Below, in pieces: positions 43,022-52,745 of a stretch of 64,000 nt of DNA. Below the pieces are notes generated by a model, which searched no databases, was not told where the DNA came from, and saw nothing but the letters and a program-made list of their open reading frames with translations. The position numbers and the translations under genes were made by a program. The stretch is from positions 1 through 64,000 of the forward strand of contig JAFAEQ010000029.1 in NCBI GenBank assembly GCA_023423935.1. The letters run 5' to 3'. The stretch is from Pseudomonadota bacterium. GTDB taxonomy: Bacteria; Pseudomonadota; Gammaproteobacteria; Steroidobacterales; Steroidobacteraceae. Numbering within the stretch: the stretch's first letter is position 1; each line of letters opens with the position of its first letter.

Positions 43022-44589
43022 GCTGCCACCACTTTGCCGGCACGAACCCGGGCGTCGAGATCTGCGATTGCATGATGCGCAGAGGCGATCGCACCCTCCT
43101 GCCAACCTGGGTGGTAGCTGACTTGATCGCCGATGAGATAGTGATTGCCCACAGGTGCCTGCAATGTCTTGAACCAGCGCTCGCGGAGCGACTCATCCCA
43201 TTGAGCTGCGCAGCCGAGCATGTGATTCATCTGGTGCCACGCGATACTTACGCCATTCTCCACGTACTTGCGATAGTCGGGATGGACCTTTTCGGCTTGT
43301 TGAATGGCGAGCTCGAAACGTTCCGGCGGCGACAGGCGCGCAAACTTTTCGCCCGCTTGCGGGAGGAACGTGTAAGCACCGAGCACGATGCCCTTCTTGC
43401 GATGAATGCCATGCGCGGGATACCAGATCTGCTGAATGTCCTGCATGGTCCAGGAGATGCCGCCGTAAATGCCCTGCTTCTCCCAGAAGCGCTCCTTCAT
43501 CTGGAAACCGATCTTGAACAGCTTGCCGCGCGGTATCGACGTGAAGCCGGCCGCGTACTCCGCCGGAAAATTGTGATCGACACCCGCGAGCAGATGCATC
43601 GGAATGCAGTTCAACACGTAGTCCGCAGTGACGGTGACGTACTGGCCATCGCGCCGATAGGTCACATCGACACCTTTGGGTTTCACGCGAATCGCCTGGA
43701 CTTGCGAGTTGAGCTGCACCAGGTGCCCGATCTTACGCAGAAAGCCCGCGACGACACGATCCATGCCGCCGACCGGCTCCATCATCATCGCGGCCTGATC
43801 GTCCGTCTCGCCGAAGCTCATGAGATACATGAAGCGCGACTTCATCAGTTCGCGGGGATCGAGTGGCGTCTTGAACTGCTCGGCATTCGTGTAATCGTGC
43901 CGGGCAAGTCCAGCTCGACTGGAACCCACGTACTTGAAGTTCGCGTCGAGCTCGCCGAGCTGGCGCACGTACTCGCGTAACTGCTCCATGTCCTGCGGCG
44001 TCATGGGCGCGAGCATCTGCTCCGGCTTGATCGATTTCGCCATGATCTCCGCGACGAAGCCGCGGGTATCCGTTAAGTACTCGCGCGCACGGATCGGCTT
44101 GCCGCCGAACATCGCATCGTCCTGCACCCAGGCGTTGCGATTATCGTTGATGAACGGTGCGAGCTCGACTTCGAGCTCCTTGCAGTAATTCAGGAGCGCA
44201 GAGTGATGTCCGGGGATTCGCGCAGGACCCGCATTGAAGAACAGGTCCGGATCCTTGTCGAACTGGCATACCTGCGGGTAGCCCGTCTCGTCGATGCGAT
44301 CGCCCGCACGCAGCGTCATATTGCGACCGCCTGCGCGGAAGGACGCTTCGAGGATCTGCACGTCGTAGCCTTTACGACTCAGCTCGTAAGCGGAGGTGAG
44401 CCCTGAAATGCCGGCGCCGAGAATGAGGACCTTCGGTGCTTTGGAACCTGCGGCTGCAATCTTCGGCCGCGCTGCCTGCGTGATCGTGGGAAGCAAACCC
44501 AGGCCCACGGCCGCGCGATACACAGCCGTAGAGCCGCCCGCCGCGCCCACCATATTGAGGAAGTCGCGACGCGAAACAGTTCGAGTCAT
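43018..44589 (-). CDS. Tat-exported flavin amine oxidase
   Basis: A 523-residue FAD amine oxidase of the monoamine/L-amino-acid oxidase family. A twin-arginine signal (VSRRDFLNMVGAAGGSTAV) predicts export as a folded flavoprotein. FAD binding is shown by KVLILGAGISGLTSAYELSRKGYDVQILEA (residues about 53-82) and GGRNMTLRAGD. A C-terminal FAD motif lies in HPGWQEGAIASAHHAIADL. ATG 44589 is the family-like start; an ATG three codons upstream is possible. Fused in one operon to a dihaem cytochrome, it may act as a dehydrogenase feeding the respiratory chain rather than using oxygen (inference). Confidence 0.9.
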   Translation of the reverse strand: MTRTVSRRDFLNMVGAAGGSTAVYRAAVGLGLLPTITQAARPKIAAAGSKAPKVLILGAGISGLTSAYELSRKGYDVQILEASFRAGGRNMTLRAGDRIDETGYPQVCQFDKDPDLFFNAGPARIPGHHSALLNYCKELEVELAPFINDNRNAWVQDDAMFGGKPIRAREYLTDTRGFVAEIMAKSIKPEQMLAPMTPQDMEQLREYVRQLGELDANFKYVGSSRAGLARHDYTNAEQFKTPLDPRELMKSRFMYLMSFGETDDQAAMMMEPVGGMDRVVAGFLRKIGHLVQLNSQVQAIRVKPKGVDVTYRRDGQYVTVTADYVLNCIPMHLLAGVDHNFPAEYAAGFTSIPRGKLFKIGFQMKERFWEKQGIYGGISWTMQDIQQIWYPAHGIHRKKGIVLGAYTFLPQAGEKFARLSPPERFELAIQQAEKVHPDYRKYVENGVSIAWHQMNHMLGCAAQWDESLRERWFKTLQAPVGNHYLIGDQVSYHPGWQEGAIASAHHAIADLDARVRAGKVVAA

Positions 44590-45046
44590 ATGAGTCATCC
44601 GTCGGTGGATTGCCGTTGTTCGCAGCCTCGCGTCAAGCAACCGATCCCGCTCAGGTGTGCTCGGCTGCTGGCGAAGCGTGCGCGGTGATATTCAAGTCAC
44701 GTGCCAGCGCCGATGAAGCAGAACTTCCGCCGGTTTCTCGTATTGCTCGTGCACGAGTCGGCGCTGCGCTGCACAGCGTCGGACAGTTGAAAGCACGCCG
44801 TGCTTCAGGAAAGGGCGAAAAGAAGGAAACAGGAGAAGATCTCCACGGGGATCACAGGGTCCACCGGGATCGTAAAAGCTGGTGAGAAAGTGGCACCGAA
44901 TCCCTGGCACCTCTTGGCGACGTGCCGGCGATGCGACCGCGACCTTAGAGACGGTCAGCGAGCTGCACAGACTTGGCAGCAGCCTGACACACCGGCCACT
45001 GCCGCTTCTGAGATTCAACCCCGTGGAGATCCGTAGTTCGTTGGCT
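44590..45046. other. Intergenic gap between transporter and amine-oxidase operon
   Basis: 450 bp without a gene. A copy of the dispersed ctccacggggatcac repeat lies at 44833-44870. The remainder probably contains the amine-oxidase promoter (44590-44830), but no convincing -35/-10 pair was found. Confidence 0.45.
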
Positions 45047-46726
45047 TCATTTCACCAACGGCTGCCCCTTGGTCTCGCGAAGGAACAGCGAGCCGATGAC
45101 GAAGCTCACGAGCGCCACGATGATCGGGTACCACAGGCCGTTGTAGATGTCGCCCGTGGCCGCGACGATCGCGAACGAGGTGACGGGCAGGAAGCCGCCG
45201 AACCAGCCGTTGCCGATGTGATAGGGCAATGACATGGAGGTGTAGCGGATGCGCGTCGGGAAGAGCTCGACGAGCCACGCGGCGATCGGTCCGTACACCA
45301 TCGTGACGAGCACGACGAGATAGGTGCACAACAGGATCACCATCGGATAGTTCACCTGACTCATGTCCGCCTTGGCGGGATAGCCTGCGGTCTCGAGCTG
45401 TGTCTTCAGTTTCGCGGTGAACGCATCCGACGCCGTCTTGAAATCGGCCTTGCTCAGCGTGTTGCCGGCAAAGGAGTCAACGACGACTGCGCTCGCCCCG
45501 GTGCCAATACGTACCTGCGCGAGCGAGCCTCCGGGTCCGGCTTCGTTCTCGTACGGCACACCCGCTTTCGCGAGCACCGACTTCGCGACGTCGCATGACT
45601 TCGTGAAGGCCTTCTTGCCGACAGGATCGAACTGGAATGAACAGTCATTGGGATCGGCGATGACAGTGACCGGCGCGCTTGCGACCGCGTGCTCCAACGC
45701 CGGGTTGGCAAAGTGCGTGAGCCCTTTGAAGACAGCGAAGTAAGTGAGTGCGGCAAGCAGACACCCCGCCATCACGATCTTCTTGCGACCGATGCGATCC
45801 GACAGCGCACCGAAGATGACAAAGAACGGCGTGCCGATGAGCAATGCGGCGGCGATGATCAGGTTGGCGGCTTTGGCATCGACCTGGAGAATCTTCTCCA
45901 GGAAGAACAGCGCATAGAACTGACCGCCGTACCACACGACGGCCTGACCTGCGGTCGCGCCGACCAGCGCGAGGAGCACGATCTTCAGATTGCTCCATTG
46001 GCCGAACGCTTCACTGAGCGGGGCCTTGGAGAGTTTGCCTTCGGCCTTGATTTCCAGGAACGCGGGCGACTCCTGCAGCTGCAGACGGATATAGACGGAG
46101 ACCGCCAGCAGCAGAATCGACACCAGAAACGGGATGCGCCAGCCCCACACATCGAACGCATCGCCGAGGGTGACACGACATATGAGGATCACGAGCAGCG
46201 ACAGGAACAGCCCGAGCGTTGCGGTCGTCTGAATCCAACTCGTGTACAAACCGCGCTTGCCGTCGGGAGCATGTTCCGCGACATACGTAGCCGCGCCACC
46301 GTATTCGCCGCCCAATGCGAGTCCTTGAAGCAGCCGCAGGCTGATGAGAATGATGGGCGCGGCGACCCCGATGGAGGCGTAACTCGGCAAGATGCCGACG
46401 ATCGCGGTCGACAGGCCCATGATCACGATCGTGACGAGAAAGGTGTACTTGCGACCGACCAGATCGCCGAAGCGACCGAACAGCAGTGCGCCGAACGGTC
46501 GCACGAAGAAGCCCGCGGCGAACGCCAGCAAGGCAAAGATGAATCCGGTCGTTTCGTTGACCCCGGAGAAGAACTGCTTCGAGATCACCGCGGAGAGCGA
46601 GCCGTAGAGATAAAAGTCGTACCATTCGAACACGGTGCCGAGCGAGGACGCGAAGATCACGCGTCGATGACGAGTGTCCACGCCTGCGGAATTGCGGGCT
46701 GCTGCTTGCTCTGCGGCTGTCGCCAT
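45047..46726 (-). CDS. MFS transporter, metabolite:H+ symporter (MHS) family, with loop insertion
   Basis: A 559-residue inner-membrane symporter with 12 predicted helices. The MHS signatures VIFASSLGTVFEWYDFYLYGSL near the start, RPFGALLFGRFGDLVGRKYTFLVTI and LQGLALGGEYGGAATYVAEH are present. Between about residues 355 and 455 an extra extracytoplasmic segment of about 100 residues with two Cys (DCSFQ, KSCDVA) is inserted, making it longer than the usual 430-residue members. Substrates of the family include organic acids, proline and betaine; this one is not assigned. The ATG at 46726 has AGGAA 6 bases upstream. Confidence 0.9.
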   Translation of the reverse strand: MATAAEQAAARNSAGVDTRHRRVIFASSLGTVFEWYDFYLYGSLSAVISKQFFSGVNETTGFIFALLAFAAGFFVRPFGALLFGRFGDLVGRKYTFLVTIVIMGLSTAIVGILPSYASIGVAAPIILISLRLLQGLALGGEYGGAATYVAEHAPDGKRGLYTSWIQTTATLGLFLSLLVILICRVTLGDAFDVWGWRIPFLVSILLLAVSVYIRLQLQESPAFLEIKAEGKLSKAPLSEAFGQWSNLKIVLLALVGATAGQAVVWYGGQFYALFFLEKILQVDAKAANLIIAAALLIGTPFFVIFGALSDRIGRKKIVMAGCLLAALTYFAVFKGLTHFANPALEHAVASAPVTVIADPNDCSFQFDPVGKKAFTKSCDVAKSVLAKAGVPYENEAGPGGSLAQVRIGTGASAVVVDSFAGNTLSKADFKTASDAFTAKLKTQLETAGYPAKADMSQVNYPMVILLCTYLVVLVTMVYGPIAAWLVELFPTRIRYTSMSLPYHIGNGWFGGFLPVTSFAIVAATGDIYNGLWYPIIVALVSFVIGSLFLRETKGQPLVK

Positions 46727-47080
46727 GAAATTCCTCGCCTGTTGTTCTATTGGATCGCTACTCCCGGCCCCCTCGAGCGCGATCGATTCATTTTTCGCCG
46801 CCCAGCAGACCCTGCAGAAGCCCTCGCGCGGCATTCCCCTTCTCTCCGCCGGCAGCGTTGTCAGCATACCTGCGAATCGCATTGCCCAGGCAACGCCCCC
46901 CCGCGGGCGTCTTGATCTTAAGTGCAGACCTCGAGCAGGCCAGCGGGCCTTCTACCAAAGTCGAATTAATTTCGAACTGCACTGACAAATGAGGCTTGCC
47001 TGGCCTGGCCACTTTGCCTGACCATACGCCCGGTCCATCTACTTGTCAGACATACTGACGAGCCTCCCGGGGGGAAACCT
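46727..47080. other. Divergent promoter region (transporter / response regulator)
   Basis: 350 bp between divergent genes. I see no repeat or RNA gene. It must contain promoters for both neighbours, but none could be assigned with confidence. Confidence 0.4.
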
Positions 47081-47821
47081 ATGTACGCACGCGAGCCCAC
47101 GCTCGGGTCATCCGGAAAATTCCGCACAACCATGGCCACCATGCCGCAGAACATTCTGATCGCGGACGATCACCCGCTCTTTCGCGAGGCCCTGAAGCTG
47201 TCAGTGACCCAGGCGATCGGCGAAGCCACGATTCTCGAGGCCGACAGCGTCATGTCCCTGTTCGCGGTCCTGGAGGATCGTCCCGATGTGGAGCTGCTGC
47301 TGCTCGATCTGACGATGCCGGGAGCCCAGGGCTTCAGCGCGCTCATTCAAGCGCGGGCTCATCATCCGACCGTGCCGGTGGTCGTCGTGTCCGGCCGTGA
47401 AGATCCGACGGTCGTGGCGCGCAGCATGGCGCACGGGGCCGCCGCATTCATTCCGAAATCCGCACCGACTGCGACGATCGCAGAAGCGCTGCGCACGGTC
47501 ATTCAGGGCGGCACCTGGACGCCGACGACGCGCCCCGGCAACGCGCTGCTGGACTCGAGCATTCGCCTCGAGCATGCGGAGAACGAAGCAGCGACCCGTA
47601 TCGCCAAGCTGACGCCGCAGCAGTTCCGCGTCCTGTCGATGCTGTGCGCCGGACTGCTCAACAAACAAATTGCAGCCGAGCTCGGCGTCTCCGAAGCCAC
47701 TGTGAAAGCACACATGACGGCGGTCATGGACAAGCTTGGCGCCGCAAACCGCACGCATGCGGTGCTGCTCGCACAACGGCTGTCCCTCGATCACGGCATG
47801 CCGGCACCGGCCCTGGAGTGA
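47081..47821 (+). CDS. LuxR/NarL-type response regulator (CrbR-like)
   Basis: A 246-residue two-component regulator. The receiver domain spans residues about 23-140 with Asp76 (LLLLDLTMPG) as phosphoacceptor and an acidic pair in IADDHPLF. A C-terminal NarL-type helix-turn-helix follows (LTPQQFRVLSMLCAGLLNKQIAAELGVSEATVKAHMTAVMDKLG, residues 173-216). The regulator is convergent with the large sensor kinase next door and overlaps its 3' end by 31 bp. Together they match the CrbS/CrbR arrangement that controls acetyl-CoA synthetase in Vibrio and Pseudomonas (family knowledge). Later ATGs at 47132 and 47141 are alternative starts. Confidence 0.9.
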   Translation: MYAREPTLGSSGKFRTTMATMPQNILIADDHPLFREALKLSVTQAIGEATILEADSVMSLFAVLEDRPDVELLLLDLTMPGAQGFSALIQARAHHPTVPVVVVSGREDPTVVARSMAHGAAAFIPKSAPTATIAEALRTVIQGGTWTPTTRPGNALLDSSIRLEHAENEAATRIAKLTPQQFRVLSMLCAGLLNKQIAAELGVSEATVKAHMTAVMDKLGAANRTHAVLLAQRLSLDHGMPAPALE

Positions 47822-50800
47822 TCGGCACGGGATAGATCCCCGCGCTGTTCCACCAGTGCGGCCAGCAACGCACGTAGCGCCGCAGGTCGTACCGGCTTGC
47901 GCAGGATCGGAAATCCGCGGCGCTTGGCTTCGCGCGCCAGCGCATCGCTGGCATTCGCTGTGAGCAATGCACCTCGCATCGAGCCGGGCTCGGCCTGCTC
48001 GATGAGACGCGCCAGAAGGTCCAGACCCAGCGGCTCACCATGGAGATGGTAGTCCGCGAGAATCACATCGAATCGCTGTTCGGCGAGCGCCGCTTCGGCC
48101 TGTGCCGGCGTGCCGACGGTCACGACACCGATCTGCCAGCGTCCCAGCAGCTCACGCAGCGCTTCCTGGATGTTCGGGTCGTCTTCGATGCACAGCACGC
48201 GCACGGAACTCTGAACCGGCGCATTCAACCGCGTGACACCCACGTCGGCCGCTTCGCCGGACACGTTCGACACCATCGCCCGCGGCACGACGATGCTGAA
48301 GGCACTTCCGCGGCCGAGCACCGATCGCAACGTCACCTGCGCACCGAGCAGGCGTGACAGACGATCGACGATCGACAGTCCCAACCCCAGACCTTTTTCG
48401 CCCCACGGCGATGGCGCATCGAGTCGACTGAACTCATCGAAGATCGCGCGCTGACTTTCGAGAGGAATGCCCGGACCGGTATCGATCACCTGAAGCTCTA
48501 CGCGCGCACCGCCCTCGCGGCGACGCATCCCGATCAGAATCTCCCCGCTCCCCGTATAGCGCAACGCGTTGCTGATGAAGTTCTGCAGGATCCGCCGCAG
48601 CATGCGCTGATCGCTGTGGACGCAGAGCGATCCCGAGCGAACACGCAGCCGAATGCCACGTTGCGCGGCCAATGGCGCGAACTGTTCCTGCAGTGAACGT
48701 AGCAGTGGATCAATCGGAAAATCCGTCATATCGGGCCGGATGCCGCCCGCATCGAGCCGTGAAATTTCGAGCAGTGCGCCGAGCAGCTCTTCGGCCGAGC
48801 TCAGCGAGTTGTCGACGCGCTCGGCGAGACGACGCAACTCGATGTCTTGCTGCGCATGATCGTGGATCGCGGCGTTGAACAGGCGCGCGGCGTTCAGCGG
48901 CTGCAGCAGGTCGTGACTTGCGGCCGCCACGAATCGCGTCTTGCTCAGATTGGCCTGCTCGGCGGCAGCGCTCGCGCGTGCAAGCTGCAACGTACGTTCA
49001 GCCACACGCTGTTCGAGCGTCTCGTTCACCTCGCGCAACTTGTCCTGTGTGAGCTTGTGATTGGTGATGTCAGTGAACGTGGACACGAAACCGCCGTCGG
49101 GCAAAGGCTGTCCGCGCACTTCAATCACCCGGCCGTCGGCGCGACGGCGTTCCGACACATGCGGAGAACCCGCGACCATGTAGTGCAGACGACGATCGAC
49201 GTGCTGCTGCGGATCGCCCGGGCCACACCAGCCGCGCAGCGCGTTGAAGCGGATCAGATCCGCGACCGGACGACCGATCTGCACCAGCCCAGGCGGATAC
49301 TCAAAAAGATCCAGGTACTGCTGATTCCATGCGACGAGTTGCATCTGCGCATTCACGACGCTGATGCCCTGTGGCATGTGATCCATCATTGCTTCGAGCA
49401 CTTCGCGATTGATGCGCAGACGCTCGGAAGCCTCGTCGAACACCGCCACGATCTCCGCGAGCTTCAGACCCGCGCCGCGCAGGACATTCGTCAACACCAT
49501 GCGAGCCGACGAAGCCCCCAGCGCACCTGACAGCTCACGCTCCAATGCCTGTAGCAACCGCACATCCGCGCGCGAACCCGGATCGACGCTGCCGCCTTGC
49601 CCCTTTGCATAGCGCTCGAGGAGCTTTTCCGTCGCGGCATCGCCGAGCAGGCGTTTTGCAATCATCGCCAGATCGCCGACCGTCGCGCTGCCCGGCAGAA
49701 ACTTGCCCGCGCGCGCGGCGGAGAACGCTTCGCTCATGAATTCGTTCGCCGCTTCGAGCCGCTCGCCGATGCTCGGTGGATGGCGCAGCGAAACGACGAT
49801 CAACGCCAGCGCATTCGCAAACAGCGACCAGAACACGCCGTGAGTCAGCGCATCCGGACCTTTCATGCCCAGCAGCGACTGAGGCGCGAGCACGCCGATA
49901 CCAAAAGGCCCTTCGACCAGCCACGAGGGCGCATAGCCATCGCTGCCCATCACTGCAGGCAGAAGCAGCGTGTACATCCAGACGAGCGATCCTGCGATCA
50001 GGCCACTGATCACCCCGAAGCGGCTGGCACCGGTCCAGTACACACAGGCGATGAGCGCCGGCGCGAACTGCGCAACGGCCGCGAAGGCAAGCAGACCGAT
50101 CGATGCGAGACTCGGCACATCCGGCAATGCGTGGAGAAATCCGTACGCGCCGAGCAGGACACCGACGATGGCAATACGACGCAGCCAGAGAATCGTCGTC
50201 GAGGAAGATCCGCGGCGGTCGATCGAGAGCAGCCGCAGACGCAGCAGCGCAGGCAGAATCAGATCGTTGCTCAGCATCGTGGCGAGCGCGACGCTTGCGA
50301 CGATCACCATCCCGGTCGCCGCGGAAAATCCACCGAGATACGCCAGCAGCGCCAGCCCGTTGTGACCTGCGGCAAGCGGCAGCCAGAGCACGAACGAGTC
50401 CGGACTCACGTTTGCTACACCGGCATCGTCCAGCGCGAGCGCAGCAGCGATGATCGGCACGACGACGAGACTGATGAGCACCAGATAGCCGCAGAACCAC
50501 CAGCGTGCGCGCCGCATGTCGGCGACATCTGCGCATTCGACGACGCCGATCTGAAACTGCCTTGGCAGACAGAAGATGGCCGTAAAGGACACCAGTGTCT
50601 GCGTGATGAACGTCATCGGATGACCGATGCGGACAGGAAACTCGCGCGCCGTATTCAGGACCTGATCGAAGTTGCCGAGCGCAAGCAATGCGAATGCGCC
50701 GACCAGCAGCAGTGCGATTAGTTTGATGATGGACTCCGCCGCAATCGCCAGCACCATGCCGGGATGATGCTCGGTGGCGTCGACCTGCCGCGTGCCGAAG

Positions 50801-51324
50801 AGCGCAGCGAAGATCGCCAACAGCAACGCGACCAGAAACGTGCTGTCGCGATGCAGACCATCACTTTGCAGCGAACCCGCACCGGTCAAGACTTGCACGC
50901 TGAGCGAGATGGCCTTGAGCTGAAGCGCGATGTACGGAATGGCCGCGGTGAGCGCGATCAGCGTCACCGTCACCGCGATCGCGCGCGAGCGACCGAAACG
51001 TGCCGAGAGCAGATCCGAAATGGACGTGGCATTACGGCGCTTGGAGATGCGAGCCAGCCGTTCGAAGAACGGCATCGCAAACAGGAACAGCAGGATCGGA
51101 CCGAGATAGATGGGCAGATAGTCGAAGCCCTCGCGCACGCCGGTGCCGACCGCACCATAGAACGTCCAGCTCGAGCAGTAGACCGTGAGTCCCAGAGCGT
51201 AGATGAGCGGACGCAGTCGCAGATTCCGCGGGTAGAACCGAGTCCGATCGCCCCACCACGCGATCATGAACAGCCCGCCCACGTAGGCAAGGGAAACCAG
51301 CAGCAGTTTCCAGCCGGAAATCAT
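47791..51324 (-). CDS. SLC5-transporter/hybrid histidine kinase (CrbS-like)
   Basis: An 1177-residue sensor. The first 500 residues form a sodium/solute-symporter (SLC5) domain of about 13 helices. Then come a short linker with STAC-like character, a PAS domain (about 640-760: MPQGISVVNAQMQLVAWNQQYLDLFEYP) and a coiled linker. HisKA carries the phosphorylated His near 802 in ASHDLLQPLNAARLF, followed by HATPase (NALRYTG, DTGPGIP, GLGLGLSIVD) and a terminal receiver with Asp near 1087 (ILADYHLHG). This is the CrbS architecture, in which the transporter part senses or moves acetate-like solutes. Its gene ends inside the convergent response regulator gene. Confidence 0.92.
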   Translation of the reverse strand: MISGWKLLLVSLAYVGGLFMIAWWGDRTRFYPRNLRLRPLIYALGLTVYCSSWTFYGAVGTGVREGFDYLPIYLGPILLFLFAMPFFERLARISKRRNATSISDLLSARFGRSRAIAVTVTLIALTAAIPYIALQLKAISLSVQVLTGAGSLQSDGLHRDSTFLVALLLAIFAALFGTRQVDATEHHPGMVLAIAAESIIKLIALLLVGAFALLALGNFDQVLNTAREFPVRIGHPMTFITQTLVSFTAIFCLPRQFQIGVVECADVADMRRARWWFCGYLVLISLVVVPIIAAALALDDAGVANVSPDSFVLWLPLAAGHNGLALLAYLGGFSAATGMVIVASVALATMLSNDLILPALLRLRLLSIDRRGSSSTTILWLRRIAIVGVLLGAYGFLHALPDVPSLASIGLLAFAAVAQFAPALIACVYWTGASRFGVISGLIAGSLVWMYTLLLPAVMGSDGYAPSWLVEGPFGIGVLAPQSLLGMKGPDALTHGVFWSLFANALALIVVSLRHPPSIGERLEAANEFMSEAFSAARAGKFLPGSATVGDLAMIAKRLLGDAATEKLLERYAKGQGGSVDPGSRADVRLLQALERELSGALGASSARMVLTNVLRGAGLKLAEIVAVFDEASERLRINREVLEAMMDHMPQGISVVNAQMQLVAWNQQYLDLFEYPPGLVQIGRPVADLIRFNALRGWCGPGDPQQHVDRRLHYMVAGSPHVSERRRADGRVIEVRGQPLPDGGFVSTFTDITNHKLTQDKLREVNETLEQRVAERTLQLARASAAAEQANLSKTRFVAAASHDLLQPLNAARLFNAAIHDHAQQDIELRRLAERVDNSLSSAEELLGALLEISRLDAGGIRPDMTDFPIDPLLRSLQEQFAPLAAQRGIRLRVRSGSLCVHSDQRMLRRILQNFISNALRYTGSGEILIGMRRREGGARVELQVIDTGPGIPLESQRAIFDEFSRLDAPSPWGEKGLGLGLSIVDRLSRLLGAQVTLRSVLGRGSAFSIVVPRAMVSNVSGEAADVGVTRLNAPVQSSVRVLCIEDDPNIQEALRELLGRWQIGVVTVGTPAQAEAALAEQRFDVILADYHLHGEPLGLDLLARLIEQAEPGSMRGALLTANASDALAREAKRRGFPILRKPVRPAALRALLAALVEQRGDLSRADHSRAGAGMP

Positions 51325-51415
51325 TCATCCCCCGTGGAGCGTTCAAAAGGAAGTGCAGGCCATGGGCCGTGACGCACGCAAACGAGCTTAGCAAGGCTGC
51401 AAACGCGCGACACCC

Positions 51416-51421
51416 TATAAT
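51416..51421 (+). promoter_or_regulatory. -10 element of the DUF1080 gene
   Basis: A consensus TATAAT lies 32 bp before the ATG of the DUF1080 gene. The -35 side is weak (TTAGCA or GCTGCA at non-ideal spacing), so an activator may be needed. Confidence 0.55.
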
Positions 51422-51453
51422 GCGAGGGGCCCCGAACCAGGAACCAACAGAAC

Positions 51454-52332
51454 ATGAACAAGACTGTGCTCCGCTCGTTCGCCCTCATTGCCGCAACATT
51501 CACACTGCAGGCAAACGCTGAGGATCAGTGGCAGCGGCTCCTCGACATGGAGCTGAGTCAATGGGATGTGTATCTGAGCTATCCCGGCACCCAGATGGCC
51601 GCGGTCGTCGCCGGCAAGGCACCCAAGTCACTCGAACCGATCGGCCTGAACAAGGATACGAAGCAGGTGTTCGCGATGATCGACGAGCAAGGCACACCGG
51701 TACTGCGCATCACGGGTGAGATCTACGGCGCCGCCGCCACCAAGAAGGAATACGCGAACTATCACCTGCGGGCGCAATACAAATGGGGCGATCGCAAATG
51801 GGAGCCGCGGCTCGATGAGCCCAAAGACTCCGGCCTGCTTTATCACAGCACCGGCCCATTCGGCGTGGATTACTGGCATTCGTGGATGCAGGCCCAGGAA
51901 TTCCAGATCATCGAAGAAGCCACCGGTGAGTATTGGACCATTGCAAAAGCCCAGGTCGATATCCCCGCTGTGAAACCCGCCGGCAGCAAGTTCTATCAAT
52001 ACAAGAAGGGAGCGCCCTGGCTTTCGTTTGCCGCCGACAGTGAAAGGTACGGCGCCGTGGACAATTACTGCCAGGTTGCGCAGAACGTCGAAATCAAGAA
52101 CGACTGGAACCAGATCGAGCTCGTGTGCTTCGCCGATCGATGCGTGCACATCTGGAATGGCCAGGTCGTACTGGCGGTCAAAAACTCTCGGCATGTCGTC
52201 GATGACAAAGTCGTGCCGCTCACCAAAGGCAAGCTGCAACTCCAGAGCGAAGCCGCGGAAGTCTTCTTCAAGAATGTGGAAATCCGCAGCATCGATCGAA
52301 TGCCGGCGCAGTACGAAAGCTACTTCCACTGA
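51454..52332 (+). CDS. DUF1080/3-keto-disaccharide hydrolase-fold secreted protein
   Basis: A 292-residue exported protein (signal peptide MNKTVLRSFALIAATFTLQANA). The rest is a concanavalin-like sandwich of the DUF1080 family, which includes 3-keto-glucoside hydrolases: YANYHLRAQYKWGDRKWEPR near 99, DSGLLYHSTGPFG near 126, EFQIIEEATGEYW, and WNQIELVCFADRCVHIWNGQVVL near 212. The family acts in the periplasm on modified disaccharides or as a carbohydrate-binding module; the substrate here is unknown. The start has a consensus -10 upstream. The gene stands alone between the sensor kinase and a repeat-filled gap. Confidence 0.85.
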   Translation: MNKTVLRSFALIAATFTLQANAEDQWQRLLDMELSQWDVYLSYPGTQMAAVVAGKAPKSLEPIGLNKDTKQVFAMIDEQGTPVLRITGEIYGAAATKKEYANYHLRAQYKWGDRKWEPRLDEPKDSGLLYHSTGPFGVDYWHSWMQAQEFQIIEEATGEYWTIAKAQVDIPAVKPAGSKFYQYKKGAPWLSFAADSERYGAVDNYCQVAQNVEIKNDWNQIELVCFADRCVHIWNGQVVLAVKNSRHVVDDKVVPLTKGKLQLQSEAAEVFFKNVEIRSIDRMPAQYESYFH

Positions 52333-52745
52333 AGGTTCTTGTCTGCCGGTCCGACTTTCGCTCGGAGCTTCTGTTCGGCTGAAGCAGAACCCACAGCAGA
52401 GAGCCGAGCTGTCGAGCGAAGCGACTCGCCATCACTGACATCACCTTGTCACCGTCATCACTCCGAGAGGACTCAGAAACAAGATCTCCACGGGGGACAC
52501 CGGGTGCGCAGGATTCTTCGGAGAGCGGAGTCACTCTTCCTGTGGGTCCGACTTCAGTCAGACTTCAGTCGGACAGAGAATCAGAGGAGCCGCAAAGACC
52601 GCAAAAAAGAAGGGACAAACTGTGGTCCGACTTTAGTCGACATCACTTGTTCGGCTGAAGCCGAACCCACAGCGGAAAGCGGAGCTGTCGAGCGAAGCGA
52701 CTCGCCATCACTGACATCACCTTATCACCGTCATCACTCCGAGAG
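52333..52745. repeat. Two 98-bp REP-containing repeats and REP fragments
   Basis: Copies at 52371-52469 and 52648-52745 share a REP half (TTCGGCTGAAGC), a gtcgagcgaagcgactcg palindrome and a catcac/gtcatcac run. Between them lie a ctccacgggg-family copy (52484-52520), a REP fragment and a single arm of the ggccgcaaagaccgc repeat (52589-52608). The second copy runs into the deacetylase stop. Confidence 0.85.
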
